From the NCBI GenBank assembly GCA_028289425.1, contig JANQPL010000017.1:124001-188000 (forward strand): 64,000 nt of DNA, in the 5' to 3' direction. The notes beneath the pieces were generated by a model. It ran no database searches and had not been told where the DNA came from. It saw nothing but the letters and a program-made list of their open reading frames with translations. This DNA is from Alphaproteobacteria bacterium. Lineage in GTDB: Bacteria; Pseudomonadota; Alphaproteobacteria; JANQMY01. Below are positions 52,196 through 61,930 of the stretch, in pieces (position 1 is the stretch's first letter; every line of letters starts with the position of its first letter). The position numbers and the translations under genes were made by a program.

Positions 52196-54244
52196 ATGGC
52201 TTCGAACGACCATTTACCGCTGGGCAGTGAATTCGTCGCGCCGACGAAAGAAGAATGGCGCGCGCTGGCGGAAAAGGCACTTAAGGGCGGGACCATCGAG
52301 GGCGACCTTCAATCGCAGACATATGATGGCATAAACGTAAGACCCCTATATACGAGGGAAGATTGGGCGCCTGACAGCGCATCGCCTCTCGAACTTGCCA
52401 CGTTCATTCGGCGAGGCACTTACCCGGACCAAGGCAATACACCCTGGTCCGTGGGGCAAGTATACGTACATCCTGATCCGGATGAAGCTAATGCGCAAAT
52501 CCTTCAAGATCTTCAGGGTGGGGTCAACTCCATCGAGTTGAAATTTGATCGAGCGGTACGGCTTGGGCATTCAGAATCGGAGGCACAGCTTCGGGAAGCC
52601 ATCGGCGATCAGGGTGTGGCCTTACATGACATCGGCGACCTAGGCCGTGCGCTGAATTCCGTCCAACTGGATTTGGTGGATGTGTCAATTGATGCCGGCA
52701 GCCAATTTCTGCCAGCTTCGTTGGCATTGGTGGAACTCTTCGCAAAACAGGGGGTTTCCGGGAACAATGCAAACGTTGCTTTCAATGCAGATCCAATCGG
52801 ATGTGCGGCTGAGGGTGGTCGTCTGTCCAGTTTCGATGAAAGCCTAAAGGAGGTGACTGATCTTGCGCTTCTCGTTGGATCGAAATTTTCTAACGCAACA
52901 TGCGTCATGGCAAGTTCGTCCGTTTATCACAATGCCGGTGCGACGAATGTTTTTGAGCTAAGTGTTTTGTTGGCAACTGGTGTGAGATATCTGAAATCAC
53001 TGATCGAGGCGGGTTTGCCGATTGAACAAGCATTCGCTCAAATACGTTTCACGACCGCTGTTGATGCCGATTTGTTTTCGTCGGCCGCAAAGATTAGGGC
53101 GCTTCGGCTTTTATGGTCCCGGGTGGCCGACGCTTCCGGGTTTTCGAATCCGAATTCGAGAATAGAGGCCGTCACTTCAGAACGCATGCTGACTAAGTAT
53201 GATCCATGGGTGAACATATTGCGGGGGGCAACCGCCGGCTTTTCTGGTGTTCTGGGCGGGGCGGACCGCGTCACAATCTATCCTTTCGACAAGGTCATTG
53301 GTCTGCCGACGACCCTTTCGCGTCGTGTCGCTCGCAATACACATGCAATTCTTGCAGAAGAATCGATGTTGACGCGCGTAGCGGATCCGGCGGGCGGGTC
53401 ATGGTACCTTGAGACTTTGACGCAAAATATTGCAAAGCTTGCTTGGGAGGGTTTTCAACAAATTGAACGAAATGGTGGCGTGATAGCCTTATTGCAAGAC
53501 GGTAGTATTGCCAACGCCATCGGCGAAATGCGTCGGCAAAGAATTGAAAACGTCTCGCGGCGGATTGAATCCTGTGTCGGTGTCAACGAGTTTCCTAACC
53601 TTGAAGAAGAAAGCTTGGAGGTGGTTAGGCCCGACTTGGATGTGATCCGGGAACAGTCATTGTCGATTTTGGAAGCGGCGCCCAAACAGAATTATCGGTC
53701 ATTGGATTTAGCAGAACACGCTGGACAGATCTCGAGGGGGGCTCCGTTTTTGCCCCGTACGGGCAATGAATTGGTGGAGCCTCTCCCAAGTTTCCGCGAC
53801 AGTGCCTTTTTTGAGGCATTGAGGGAGAAGAGCGACGCAGCCTTGGCTGAAATGGGATCACGCCCCAAAGTGTTCTTAGCGAATTGGGGAACGCCTGCGG
53901 AATTTACAGCGCGGATGACATTTGCCAAGAACCTGTTCGAGTCGGGCGGAATTGAGGCACAGGTAAACGGTGGCTACACAACCGAAGACGGTTTGGTCGA
54001 AGCCTACAGGTCAAGTGGCGCCAAGCTGATCGTTCTGTGTTCGACCGATCGACAGTATGAAGAATGTGGGGAGGCGCTTGTTCGCGTATTGAAGGGCTGC
54101 AATCCGCTAATTACATATGTGGCGGGGCGACCCTCAAACAAAGATCAGCTTCACGAGTTGGGTGTCGATCAGTTTCTGTTCGCCGGGATGAACGTATTGG
54201 AACTCTTGGAGCAAGCTCACGAACAGCTGAAGGAAAATCGATAG
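52196..54244 (+). CDS. mutA: Methylmalonyl-CoA mutase small subunit
   Basis: 682 residues, the beta (non-catalytic) subunit of the heterodimeric B12-dependent mutase. The mutase barrel covers about residues 20-500 and ends in a B12-domain-like region (RPKVFLANWGTPAEFTARMT) without a DxHxxG cobalamin motif, as expected for this subunit. Starts with ATG after AAAGGA; ends immediately before the mutB ATG (TAG-ATG). Confidence 0.93.
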   Translation: MASNDHLPLGSEFVAPTKEEWRALAEKALKGGTIEGDLQSQTYDGINVRPLYTREDWAPDSASPLELATFIRRGTYPDQGNTPWSVGQVYVHPDPDEANAQILQDLQGGVNSIELKFDRAVRLGHSESEAQLREAIGDQGVALHDIGDLGRALNSVQLDLVDVSIDAGSQFLPASLALVELFAKQGVSGNNANVAFNADPIGCAAEGGRLSSFDESLKEVTDLALLVGSKFSNATCVMASSSVYHNAGATNVFELSVLLATGVRYLKSLIEAGLPIEQAFAQIRFTTAVDADLFSSAAKIRALRLLWSRVADASGFSNPNSRIEAVTSERMLTKYDPWVNILRGATAGFSGVLGGADRVTIYPFDKVIGLPTTLSRRVARNTHAILAEESMLTRVADPAGGSWYLETLTQNIAKLAWEGFQQIERNGGVIALLQDGSIANAIGEMRRQRIENVSRRIESCVGVNEFPNLEEESLEVVRPDLDVIREQSLSILEAAPKQNYRSLDLAEHAGQISRGAPFLPRTGNELVEPLPSFRDSAFFEALREKSDAALAEMGSRPKVFLANWGTPAEFTARMTFAKNLFESGGIEAQVNGGYTTEDGLVEAYRSSGAKLIVLCSTDRQYEECGEALVRVLKGCNPLITYVAGRPSNKDQLHELGVDQFLFAGMNVLELLEQAHEQLKENR

Positions 54245-56431
54245 ATGTCCAGCTTGCCGGATTTCACAAAGATCTCATTCGATGATCTGACCGCTTCTAA
54301 TGGGTCGCAGGGCAATGTAGCTTCGGGCAAGAGCAATGGGCATCTTAATAACGGCGCCGATTGGATGACGCCCGAGAATATCGCCGTGAAGCCGATTTAC
54401 GGTCCGGTGGATATTGAGGGACTCGATTTTCTGAATGGCTACCCCGGCATCGCACCTTACGTTCGTGGCCCCTATCCGACGATGTATGTCAATCAGCCCT
54501 GGACTATTCGGCAATATGCCGGCTTCTCTACTGCTGAGGAGAGCAACGCCTTTTATCGGCGTAACCTGGCGGCAGGCCAGAAAGGCTTGTCTGTTGCTTT
54601 CGACTTGGCAACTCATCGTGGTTATGACTCCGATCATCCGCGGGTCGCCGGTGACGTCGGGATGGCAGGCGTCGCGATCGATTCGATTTTGGATATGCGC
54701 ACGCTTTTTAGCGGCATTCCTCTTGATCAGATGAGCGTCTCCATGACCATGAATGGGGCGGTTCTCCCCATTCTTGCGTTGTACGTGGTGGCGGCCGAGG
54801 AGCAAGGGGTGGCGCCTGAGAAGCTTGCCGGAACAATTCAGAATGATATTCTGAAAGAGTTCATGGTACGGAACACTTATATTTATCCGCCGGGACCTTC
54901 GATCAAAATCATCTCGGATATTTTCGCCTTTACCAGCTCGAAAATGCCTAAATTCAACTCCATTTCGATATCCGGTTACCACATGCAGGAAGCCGGTGCG
55001 ACGGCCGACTTGGAATTGGCGTACACGCTTGCTGACGGTGTTGAGTATGTGCGCGCAGGCATCGGCGCCGGTCTTGAAGTGGACAGTTTTGCGCCACGCT
55101 TATCGTTTTTCTGGGCGATTGGCATGAACTTCTTTATGGAAGTGGCCAAAATGCGGGCGGCGCGGCTGCTCTGGTCCAAACTGATGAAGCAGTTTGGACC
55201 ACAAAACCCAAAATCGCTATCGCTGAGGACACATTGCCAGACATCTGGATGGAGCCTGACGGCACAAGACGTCTACAACAATGTGGTTAGAACCTGTATC
55301 GAAGCGCTTGCGGCGACCCATGGACACACCCAGTCGCTGCATACGAACGCTCTGGATGAGGCATTAGCGCTACCTACGGACTTCAGCGCCAGGATCGCGC
55401 GCAACACACAGCTTTTTATTCAGAAGGAGACAGGTACGTGCCGCGTCATCGATCCGTGGGGCGGGTCATATTATGTCGAACGACTAACCCATGATTTAGC
55501 GGAGCGGGCTTGGACCCATATTCAAGAAATCGAAGGCATGGGCGGGATGGCCAAGGCGATCGAGGCCGGCGTGCCAAAAATGCGAATTGAAGAGGCCGCG
55601 GCACGAACCCAGGCACGGATCGATTCCGGCCAACAAACTGTTGTGGGCGTTAACAAGTATCTACTGGATGAGCCCGAATCCATTGAAGTTCTCAAAGTCG
55701 ATAATCGAGTCGTTCGTGAAAAACAATTGGAACTGCTTCGCCAGTTGAGAGAAGAGCGCGATGAGCAGGAAACCACGTCAACTCTGAACGCGCTTACCAG
55801 GGCAGCAGAGACTGGCGACGGAAACTTGCTTGAGCTTTCGGTGAATGCGGCGCGAGCAAAAGCGACGGTTGGTGAGATATCGTTGGCTCTAGAGAAAGTG
55901 TTCGGGCGTCATAAGGCAGAAATAAATGCTGTCAGCGGTGTGTATTTGAGGGAGCTGGGCGACATGGCCGGTGCCACTGATAAAGTCCGCAAACTGATGG
56001 AAGATTTCGAGGCGAATGAAGGTAGGCGGCCACGCATACTTATCGCTAAAATGGGGCAGGATGGCCACGATCGTGGGCAGAAAGTCATTGCAACGGCATT
56101 CGCTGACCTTGGATTTGACGTGGATATTGGACCATTGTTTCAGACACCGGCCGAGGCGGCTCAACAGGCCGTCGAGAATGACGTTCACATCGTTGGTGTG
56201 TCATCTTTAGCCGCAGGTCACTTGACGCTTGTACCTCAATTGAAGTCGGAACTCGAAGCACTTGGCCGAGGGGATATATTGATTGTGGCGGGCGGAGTTA
56301 TTCCGCCTCAGGATTATGATGCACTATACGAGGCCGGGGCCGAGGCGATCTTCCCGCCCGGTACCGTCATTAGCGAAGCGGCTATCGATTTAGTTGAGAA
56401 ATTAAGCACAACGCTCAATCATTCTTCCTGA
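54245..56431 (+). CDS. mutB: Methylmalonyl-CoA mutase large (catalytic) subunit
   Basis: 728 residues. Interconverts methylmalonyl-CoA and succinyl-CoA with adenosylcobalamin, which links propionate and odd-chain catabolism to the TCA cycle. The barrel contains [20 protein letters not shown] and [20 protein letters not shown]; the C-terminal cobalamin domain keeps D606-G-H608-D-R-G611 ([12 protein letters not shown]), the cobalt-coordinating motif. Directly follows mutA. Confidence 0.97.
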   Translation: MSSLPDFTKISFDDLTASNGSQGNVASGKSNGHLNNGADWMTPENIAVKPIYGPVDIEGLDFLNGYPGIAPYVRGPYPTMYVNQPWTIRQYAGFSTAEESNAFYRRNLAAGQKGLSVAFDLATHRGYDSDHPRVAGDVGMAGVAIDSILDMRTLFSGIPLDQMSVSMTMNGAVLPILALYVVAAEEQGVAPEKLAGTIQNDILKEFMVRNTYIYPPGPSIKIISDIFAFTSSKMPKFNSISISGYHMQEAGATADLELAYTLADGVEYVRAGIGAGLEVDSFAPRLSFFWAIGMNFFMEVAKMRAARLLWSKLMKQFGPQNPKSLSLRTHCQTSGWSLTAQDVYNNVVRTCIEALAATHGHTQSLHTNALDEALALPTDFSARIARNTQLFIQKETGTCRVIDPWGGSYYVERLTHDLAERAWTHIQEIEGMGGMAKAIEAGVPKMRIEEAAARTQARIDSGQQTVVGVNKYLLDEPESIEVLKVDNRVVREKQLELLRQLREERDEQETTSTLNALTRAAETGDGNLLELSVNAARAKATVGEISLALEKVFGRHKAEINAVSGVYLRELGDMAGATDKVRKLMEDFEANEGRRPRILIAKMGQDGHDRGQKVIATAFADLGFDVDIGPLFQTPAEAAQQAVENDVHIVGVSSLAAGHLTLVPQLKSELEALGRGDILIVAGGVIPPQDYDALYEAGAEAIFPPGTVISEAAIDLVEKLSTTLNHSS

Positions 56432-56476
56432 CAAATAGCGGATAGAATCAGTGCATCCGCAGATGGATATGACTTT

Positions 56477-57493
56477 TTGAACAAATCCCAAAGATCACGA
56501 AGGCGCCTGACACTCGACCAATATGAGAACGGCGTCATTTCTTGCGATCGCACGATTCTTGCTCAGGCGATAACGCTCATAGAAAGCGCCCATCCGCTCG
56601 ACCAGGAATTGGCACAACAGTTACTAACGCGGCTTATGAAGCACAAGACAAAGACTGTCCGCGTCGGAATCACCGGTGTGCCCGGCGTCGGGAAAAGCAC
56701 ATTTATCGATGCGTTTGGAATGAATCTGACCGAAGCCGGTCACAAAGTTGCGGTGCTCGCAGTAGATCCCACCTCCAGCCGGTCTGGGGGAAGCATACTG
56801 GGGGACAAGACCCGTATGGAGCGCCTCTCAACAGATTCCCGCGCATTTGTGCGTCCCTCGCCAACCTCCGGCGTGTTGGGCGGCGTTGCTCGAAAGACAC
56901 GCGAGACGATCACCCTTTGCGAGGCCGCGGGATTTGACGTTGTTCTAATTGAGACAGTAGGTGTTGGTCAGTCGGAAATCGTGGTCGCCAATATGGTTGA
57001 CTTCTTTTTGGTACTCATGTTGCCCGGTGCCGGCGATGAGTTGCAGGGCATAAAGAAGGGTGTGCTCGAAATAGCCGATATGATTGCGATCAATAAAGCT
57101 GATGGCGCCAACAAGGAACGGGCGATGGCCGCCAGCGGCGAGTATCGCGCCGCGTTGCATATCCTCACGCCGCAAAGCAATAACTGGTCGCCGCCGGTGC
57201 TGACCTGTAGTGGACTGGACAATGAGGGTCTCGACGAGATTTGGCGGCAGATTTGTCTTTTCACGGAGACGATGACAAAAAGCGGAGAGTTCGAGCAGAA
57301 GCGCAAGCATCAATCCAAATCATGGATGAGGGAGATGCTCGATAACCGTATTTTGCAACAAATCCTTTCCAAACAAGAAATTCGATCTCTGATTAGCACA
57401 TTAGAGAGCGAAGTCATTGCCCAGAAGGTAACCGCCGTGGCGGCTGTCGAGAGGGTCATACAGTATGTCGGGGAACACAGCGCACAGCGTTGA
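56477..57493 (+). CDS. meaB: Methylmalonyl-CoA mutase-associated GTPase MeaB
   Basis: GTPase that protects and reloads the mutase with intact adenosylcobalamin. 338 residues. P-loop GITGVPGVGKSTFIDAFG, switch regions DPTSSRSGGSILGDKTRM and ETVGVGQSEIVVANM, NKxD motif in AINKADGANKE. The start is the TTG at 56477, since the N-terminal segment (LTLDQYENGVISCDRTILAQ) belongs to the family; the ribosome-binding site is weak. 45 bases after mutB, with a terminator beyond. Confidence 0.93.
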   Translation: MNKSQRSRRRLTLDQYENGVISCDRTILAQAITLIESAHPLDQELAQQLLTRLMKHKTKTVRVGITGVPGVGKSTFIDAFGMNLTEAGHKVAVLAVDPTSSRSGGSILGDKTRMERLSTDSRAFVRPSPTSGVLGGVARKTRETITLCEAAGFDVVLIETVGVGQSEIVVANMVDFFLVLMLPGAGDELQGIKKGVLEIADMIAINKADGANKERAMAASGEYRAALHILTPQSNNWSPPVLTCSGLDNEGLDEIWRQICLFTETMTKSGEFEQKRKHQSKSWMREMLDNRILQQILSKQEIRSLISTLESEVIAQKVTAVAAVERVIQYVGEHSAQR

Positions 57494-57515
57494 TTTTCGA
57501 CCAATCCGCAACAAA

Positions 57516-57539
57516 AAAGCGCCCCAAAAGAGGCGCTTT
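57516..57539. terminator. Bidirectional terminator
   Basis: AAAGCGCC / GGCGCTTT stem with an 8-base loop, with a preceding A-run and T-rich flank on the other side. Lies between the convergent meaB and TPR genes and can serve both. Confidence 0.8.
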
Positions 57540-57576
57540 CAATTGTTGTTCGTAATTCTAAACGAATTCCAGATGA

Positions 57577-58059
57577 CTATACCCGTTTAAGGGCGTCCTG
57601 ACATTCTTGATCTTCAGGGTCTAAGGCAGTGCATTGTTCGTAGTCCGCCTTGGCTTTCCGTTTCTCCCCCATTCTCTCAAAGACCAATCCGCGTTCATAG
57701 TAAGCGGCGGCATTGTCAGGATTGAATTCAATCGACTTGTTCAGATCATCAAGAGCTTCTGGCAGATTGCCAGCCGTGTGATTGTCCATACCGCGATTGT
57801 AGTGAAATGCAGCCATGTACAGAGGCTTTAGGCTCTCATCGTTGAACTTCAGCTGGTCTGAGTTCTCAATGACATAGGTGCAGGCCTCAATCCGCGCATT
57901 TACGTCAGGCGTCGCTTCGCGTCCTTTTCCGGCGCAATTTGTGGCGGCTTCTTCTTGCCGTTGCTCTTCGACCGTCTTCTCAGCTACAGCAGTGGTAGCG
58001 AACGCTCCCCCAAATGTCATGCCTAGGACGACGCCAGCCACCCAAAAATGTTTATTCAT
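57577..58059 (-). CDS. Exported TPR-repeat protein
   Basis: About 160 residues. The signal peptide (MNKHFWVAGVVLGMTFGGAFA) places it in the periplasm. Two to three tetratricopeptide motifs follow: HYNRGMDNHTAGNLPEALDD and AAYYERGLVFERMGEKRKAK are the clearest. Two cysteines (ATNCAG and IEACTYV) lie between signal and repeats. ATG 58059 has GAGGG 5 bases upstream; earlier in-frame starts have none. A protein-interaction role is likely, but partners are unknown. Confidence 0.75.
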   Translation of the reverse strand: MNKHFWVAGVVLGMTFGGAFATTAVAEKTVEEQRQEEAATNCAGKGREATPDVNARIEACTYVIENSDQLKFNDESLKPLYMAAFHYNRGMDNHTAGNLPEALDDLNKSIEFNPDNAAAYYERGLVFERMGEKRKAKADYEQCTALDPEDQECQDALKRV

Positions 58060-58856
58060 AAGAACCCTCATTGCTTCCCTTACTAAACCAAATCTCCATA
58101 CCCCGGTTTGAACCATAATCGGATTTCCCATCCCTGTCATGTCTCGGTCGAGATATCCTCCCTCCCATTACTAGTTCAAATGAATACTGTTTTAGAATCA
58201 ATGGATTAGAGGAAAGAAGCCTGTCGCGTTAGTGAAGAATATAGCGTCAATTCCAATGCAATGGTGGCGCTGGACACCAGCAACACAGAATAGGGATTTA
58301 CACATCTTCTGGTAGAAGTCACTAGTCGTGATTCTGGAAATTGCGGTATCGCCCTCATTTCTATTGGCTGAAAATCTCGAGCATTCGTGTTGCAGCAAAC
58401 TCAATTGTGCCGTCACGGAAGCGCTGTACGCCACGTGTTGCGCCGGTCAAAAGCCGCGAAATCATTGACTTTATGGAGCCGAGTTATCCGTCCGAATTCG
58501 TGAAATCCGACAGGGCGCCGGCCAATTGTCAAACTGCTTTATTCGTGTATGAAAAAGAGCGCGAGCCGCTGCCTGGCAGTCATCATTGCGGATGCAGGCA
58601 AAATGAGCGCAGTAGTACAGCATAAACGCTATTCGGCCAGATCCGGCAATGACGTCGCGATACGAAGCACTTGTCGCGCCGGGCAGTGAGCGACTTCGCA
58701 AGTTTAAATGGTTGCCTCCTGTAGTGTAAAACAGCACGATGGCGATTTCGTCTTCTTGAGCACTTGGATCACTGCCATTGGGGACGGCGCTAAACGATTG
58801 GAGGATTCGTTTTGCCCATCGCCAGGTCAATAGGTTAGGAAACAAAAATCAGTACA
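58060..58856. other. Long intergenic region before the GntR gene
   Basis: About 800 bases without a gene that can be supported. Several short open frames exist on both strands, but none has a recognisable family, good ribosome-binding site or signal. It might be a decayed gene. Confidence 0.4.
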
Positions 58857-59606
58857 ATGACAAAAAAATCTGGGCCTGATTTTCCAGTCGCTCGGCAGAC
58901 CCGGCCAACTCTGCAAAATCAAGTTTACGAAAGGATGCGCGATGCGCTTCTCGTCGGCCGGCTGAAGCCCGGGCAGAAAATGACGAACCGCCATTTGGCG
59001 AACGCAATGGGGGTAAGCGTAACACCCGTGCGCGAAGCGCTGCAAAGGCTGGTCGCCGAGCACGTGTTGAACATGCTTCCAAGCGGATCGGTCGTTGTGC
59101 CGGTCCTATCGGAGGCGGAGATTGTTGAACTGCACAATGTTACCAAGGCATTGGAAGGGCTGGCTGCGCGCATTGCACTTGAGAAGGCTGATCGCGAGTT
59201 CTTGCAGGACGTAATGGCTCAATCAGGCAGTCTTCAAGCGGCGTACCAATCTGATAACTGGCCCTCGGTGATTGAGGCTAATTATAAGTTGCACTTCAAA
59301 CTGTATGAACTTGCCGGTTCTTCCTACCTATTGACACTTATTCGGGGCCTTTGGATGCGGAAGGGCCCTCACTATACGTCCTTCTTTCCCGTCCATTACA
59401 GTCGCCACAGGGGCTCCCTTTTTTTGGACATTGTCACTGCATTTGAAGCGGGCAGGCTAGATCGGGCACACGAGGCGTTCGAAACGTTAATCGACCGCGA
59501 GTTTGAAACCTGGATCATGATTTCCCGTCAATCGAGCCGTCCAGCGATTATCGACGAGCCTATAGACAGCTCCGTGTTCGCACAAAAAGTCGATTCCGAC
59601 GAGTGA
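58857..59606 (+). CDS. GntR-family transcriptional regulator (FCD domain)
   Basis: 249 residues. The winged helix covers about 20-85 (NQVYERMRDALLVGRLKPGQ, NRHLANAMGVSVTPVREALQ), then an FCD ligand-binding domain with metal-binding-like residues (LHFKLYELAGSSYLLTLI, HYSRHRGSLFLDIVTA). FCD-type GntR regulators usually sense organic acids. Its targets are not obvious; the divergent or adjacent genes are a Tat-exported protein downstream and an empty 800-bp region upstream. Confidence 0.9.
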   Translation: MTKKSGPDFPVARQTRPTLQNQVYERMRDALLVGRLKPGQKMTNRHLANAMGVSVTPVREALQRLVAEHVLNMLPSGSVVVPVLSEAEIVELHNVTKALEGLAARIALEKADREFLQDVMAQSGSLQAAYQSDNWPSVIEANYKLHFKLYELAGSSYLLTLIRGLWMRKGPHYTSFFPVHYSRHRGSLFLDIVTAFEAGRLDRAHEAFETLIDREFETWIMISRQSSRPAIIDEPIDSSVFAQKVDSDE

Positions 59607-59800
59607 ATCAGAAAGTTTTAACGATCTGATCAACCAATAGGTAATTGATTGAGCGTTAAGCTGTATCTGTCGTTAAGGCCTTGATGGGTGAGCAAGGTTC
59701 GGCGGCAAACAGCGCCGTTTCACCACGGATCCGCTTCACCCTCTGCTAGGCCAAAAAGGTATTGGTCCAGTTAGTCATGCCTATTTGTGGAGTGGGCAGT

Positions 59801-61123
59801 ATGCGGTCGATCGTTCATAGCGCAGGCATTACAAGACGGCATTTGTTAGCCGGCAGTGCTTCTGTGCTTGGCGTCCTGCCCTTCGCATCTCCTGTCTTTG
59901 CACGCGTCGATGTGCAAGGCGGGCGCCTTTTCGAAGATGTCCTCACATATTACCAATTCGGGCACCACAGAACCGCTGCAGCGGCAAACAGATCGGCCGT
60001 CGATTGGATCTCTGATCGGATGATGCGGAGCGGAATGCGCGTTTCCACACCCACATGGCAATTGCGTTACTTCGAACTCGGGGAACAATCGCTCCACGTA
60101 AACGGTGAGCAGGTCGAATCCTTCCCGCTGTGGTATCCGAAAGTAACGCCCGATGAAGGCATCTCCGCGCCGCTGGCGGTTTTTGATCCCGAGGGCACGG
60201 GAGAGCCGATCGAAGGCAAAATTGCGCTCGTCCCAGTACGGTCACTCGAAGTTCACGACCAGTCTCTTCATGTTCGCCGCATTAACGAAATCGCGGTGCG
60301 GGGCGCAAAGGCGGCAATCGTTTGCAATCCACATGTAAGCAGAGATCAAAGTGAGCACCTTACCCACGACGTGCCCGCACCTTACAGCGAACGGCCTTGG
60401 CCCGTTCCGGTGATGAGCATTGCGCCCAAAAACTATGCGACCGTTCACAAGGCGGCGTTGGAAGGGTTGGACGCAAAAATGGTGCTGACCGGACAGACCA
60501 ACGACCATGCCCAGGCGCACAACATCGTCGGCGAGATTGATCGTGGCGGCCCAAAGATCGTCGTGTCGTCAGCCTTTACCGGCTGGCTGTCATGTGCCGG
60601 CGAACGCGGCGGCCCATTGTCGATTTTTCTCGCGTTGGCTGATTGGGTTGCCAAAAACACCTCCAAAGGCAGCTACATATTCGTCGCTCACTCAGGCGCC
60701 GAAGTTGGCTTCAGAGGCAGGAAGAATTTCGTCGAAACGTTGGCGCCCTCTCCCGGCAAAGTGGTGTGTTGGGTTGAGCTTGGGGGGTGCACAGCGACAT
60801 GGCGTTGGCAGATCTCCAATGTGGGGCTTGTGCGCGACGCATCGCACGGAGGCGTGGAGAATTTGGTGGTTTCCCGCGATCTGATGCCCCACATTCGGCC
60901 GGCTTTTAGCGCCCTGCCGGGGGTCCGCCCGCGTTCGCACAGCGCAGCAGGAGAGATACGGGACATTTTCCAAACGGGCTACCCGGCTGTTGGGCTATAT
61001 GGCTCGAACTATTACGCTCATGCGGCCGGGGATGATCCAAAAAACACTCATCCCGAGCTTCTTCAAGGCGTGACGAGCGCCATTGCAAATGCGTTGTCAA
61101 CCATGGAAGCATCATTCGCCTAG
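59801..61123 (+). CDS. Tat-exported M28-like protein, metal ligands apparently lost
   Basis: About 440 residues from ATG 59801 (GGAG 8 bases upstream; ATG 59777 and TTG 59762 are earlier options). The N-terminus has a twin-arginine motif (ITRRHLLAGSASVLG) and a cleavage site near VFA. A PA-like insert (about 110-230) precedes the M28 fold. In active M28 peptidases the zinc ligands are His, Asp, Glu, Asp and His; here the region is VVSSAFTGWLSCAGERGGPL with no HxD, SGAEVGFRGRKNF keeps only one Glu, and the later Asp is missing (CWVELGGCTA). A His is present in YYAHAAGDD. So the fold is M28-like but catalysis is doubtful. Confidence 0.75.
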   Translation: MRSIVHSAGITRRHLLAGSASVLGVLPFASPVFARVDVQGGRLFEDVLTYYQFGHHRTAAAANRSAVDWISDRMMRSGMRVSTPTWQLRYFELGEQSLHVNGEQVESFPLWYPKVTPDEGISAPLAVFDPEGTGEPIEGKIALVPVRSLEVHDQSLHVRRINEIAVRGAKAAIVCNPHVSRDQSEHLTHDVPAPYSERPWPVPVMSIAPKNYATVHKAALEGLDAKMVLTGQTNDHAQAHNIVGEIDRGGPKIVVSSAFTGWLSCAGERGGPLSIFLALADWVAKNTSKGSYIFVAHSGAEVGFRGRKNFVETLAPSPGKVVCWVELGGCTATWRWQISNVGLVRDASHGGVENLVVSRDLMPHIRPAFSALPGVRPRSHSAAGEIRDIFQTGYPAVGLYGSNYYAHAAGDDPKNTHPELLQGVTSAIANALSTMEASFA

Positions 61124-61147
61124 CTCAAATGTTCTGATGTCAGCGGT

Positions 61148-61930
61148 TTAGATGACGATGGTTCCCCGCTTCCAGGGGATGACGAACCGCTCTCCCTCGT
61201 GGGCACCTTCAACCGTCACCACTTGGTAGGCCGTTTCAAGAATGTTCCGTTGGAGGATTTCCTCAGGCCGCCCATCGCCAATGATCGAACCGTCCTTCAT
61301 CAAGACGATCCGATCACAGAACCGTCCGGCAAGTGTCAAATCGTGCAAGATGGCCAGAACCGTATTGTTGTCGTCTGCATATTGGCGGAGAATTTCCATC
61401 ACATGCAGTTGATGGTAGGGGTCGAGCGATGCGATCGGTTCATCAACGACGAGGATCGGCGCCTCCGCGGCAAGCGCCCGCGCCAACATCACACGCGCAT
61501 ATTCACCGCCCGACAGGTGTGCGACCGAACGCTTGCGCAAGTCGAATGTATCTGTCGCCCTTAGTGCCGCCTCCACCGGGGGGTCCAGTTTGTTTAACAT
61601 CCCAAGCGTTGCGGAATGGGCAAACCGCCCCAGGGCGACGACATCTTGCGCCGGTATGGGCCAATGAACCGGCGCGTCCTGGGGAAGGTATGACAGCGTT
61701 TTCGCAAGTTCTGCTCTCCGATATGAAGAAAGCGGTTTCTCAAAAATGGATGCCGTGCCGCCGCTTAATCCAATGAGGCGCAATAGCGACTTTGCCAATG
61801 TGGACTTGCCGGCGCCATTCGGTCCGACAATACCGACCAGCGTTTTTCGCGGAATGCTGAGCGACAGGTCCCGGATGATGCAGCGATCTTCGATTTGAAC
61901 GCGGATGTTCCGCAGGTCGATTGCGTTCAT
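61148..61930 (-). CDS. btuD: Cobalamin/iron-siderophore ABC transporter ATP-binding protein
   Basis: 260 residues. Walker A GIVGPNGAGKSTLAKSLLRL, signature LSGGEYARVMLARALAAEAP, Walker B ILVVDEPIASLDPYHQL and a downstream His (ILHDLTLA). Energises the FecCD-type permease next to it; overlaps its stop codon by ATGA. The cobalamin assignment is by context. Confidence 0.9.
   Translation of the reverse strand: MNAIDLRNIRVQIEDRCIIRDLSLSIPRKTLVGIVGPNGAGKSTLAKSLLRLIGLSGGTASIFEKPLSSYRRAELAKTLSYLPQDAPVHWPIPAQDVVALGRFAHSATLGMLNKLDPPVEAALRATDTFDLRKRSVAHLSGGEYARVMLARALAAEAPILVVDEPIASLDPYHQLHVMEILRQYADDNNTVLAILHDLTLAGRFCDRIVLMKDGSIIGDGRPEEILQRNILETAYQVVTVEGAHEGERFVIPWKRGTIVI

Noticed and set aside
58471-58845. 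124-residue minus-strand open frame in the gap before the GntR gene
   Set aside because: No recognised motif, no signal, and no plausible ribosome-binding site; an equally long frame exists on the other strand.
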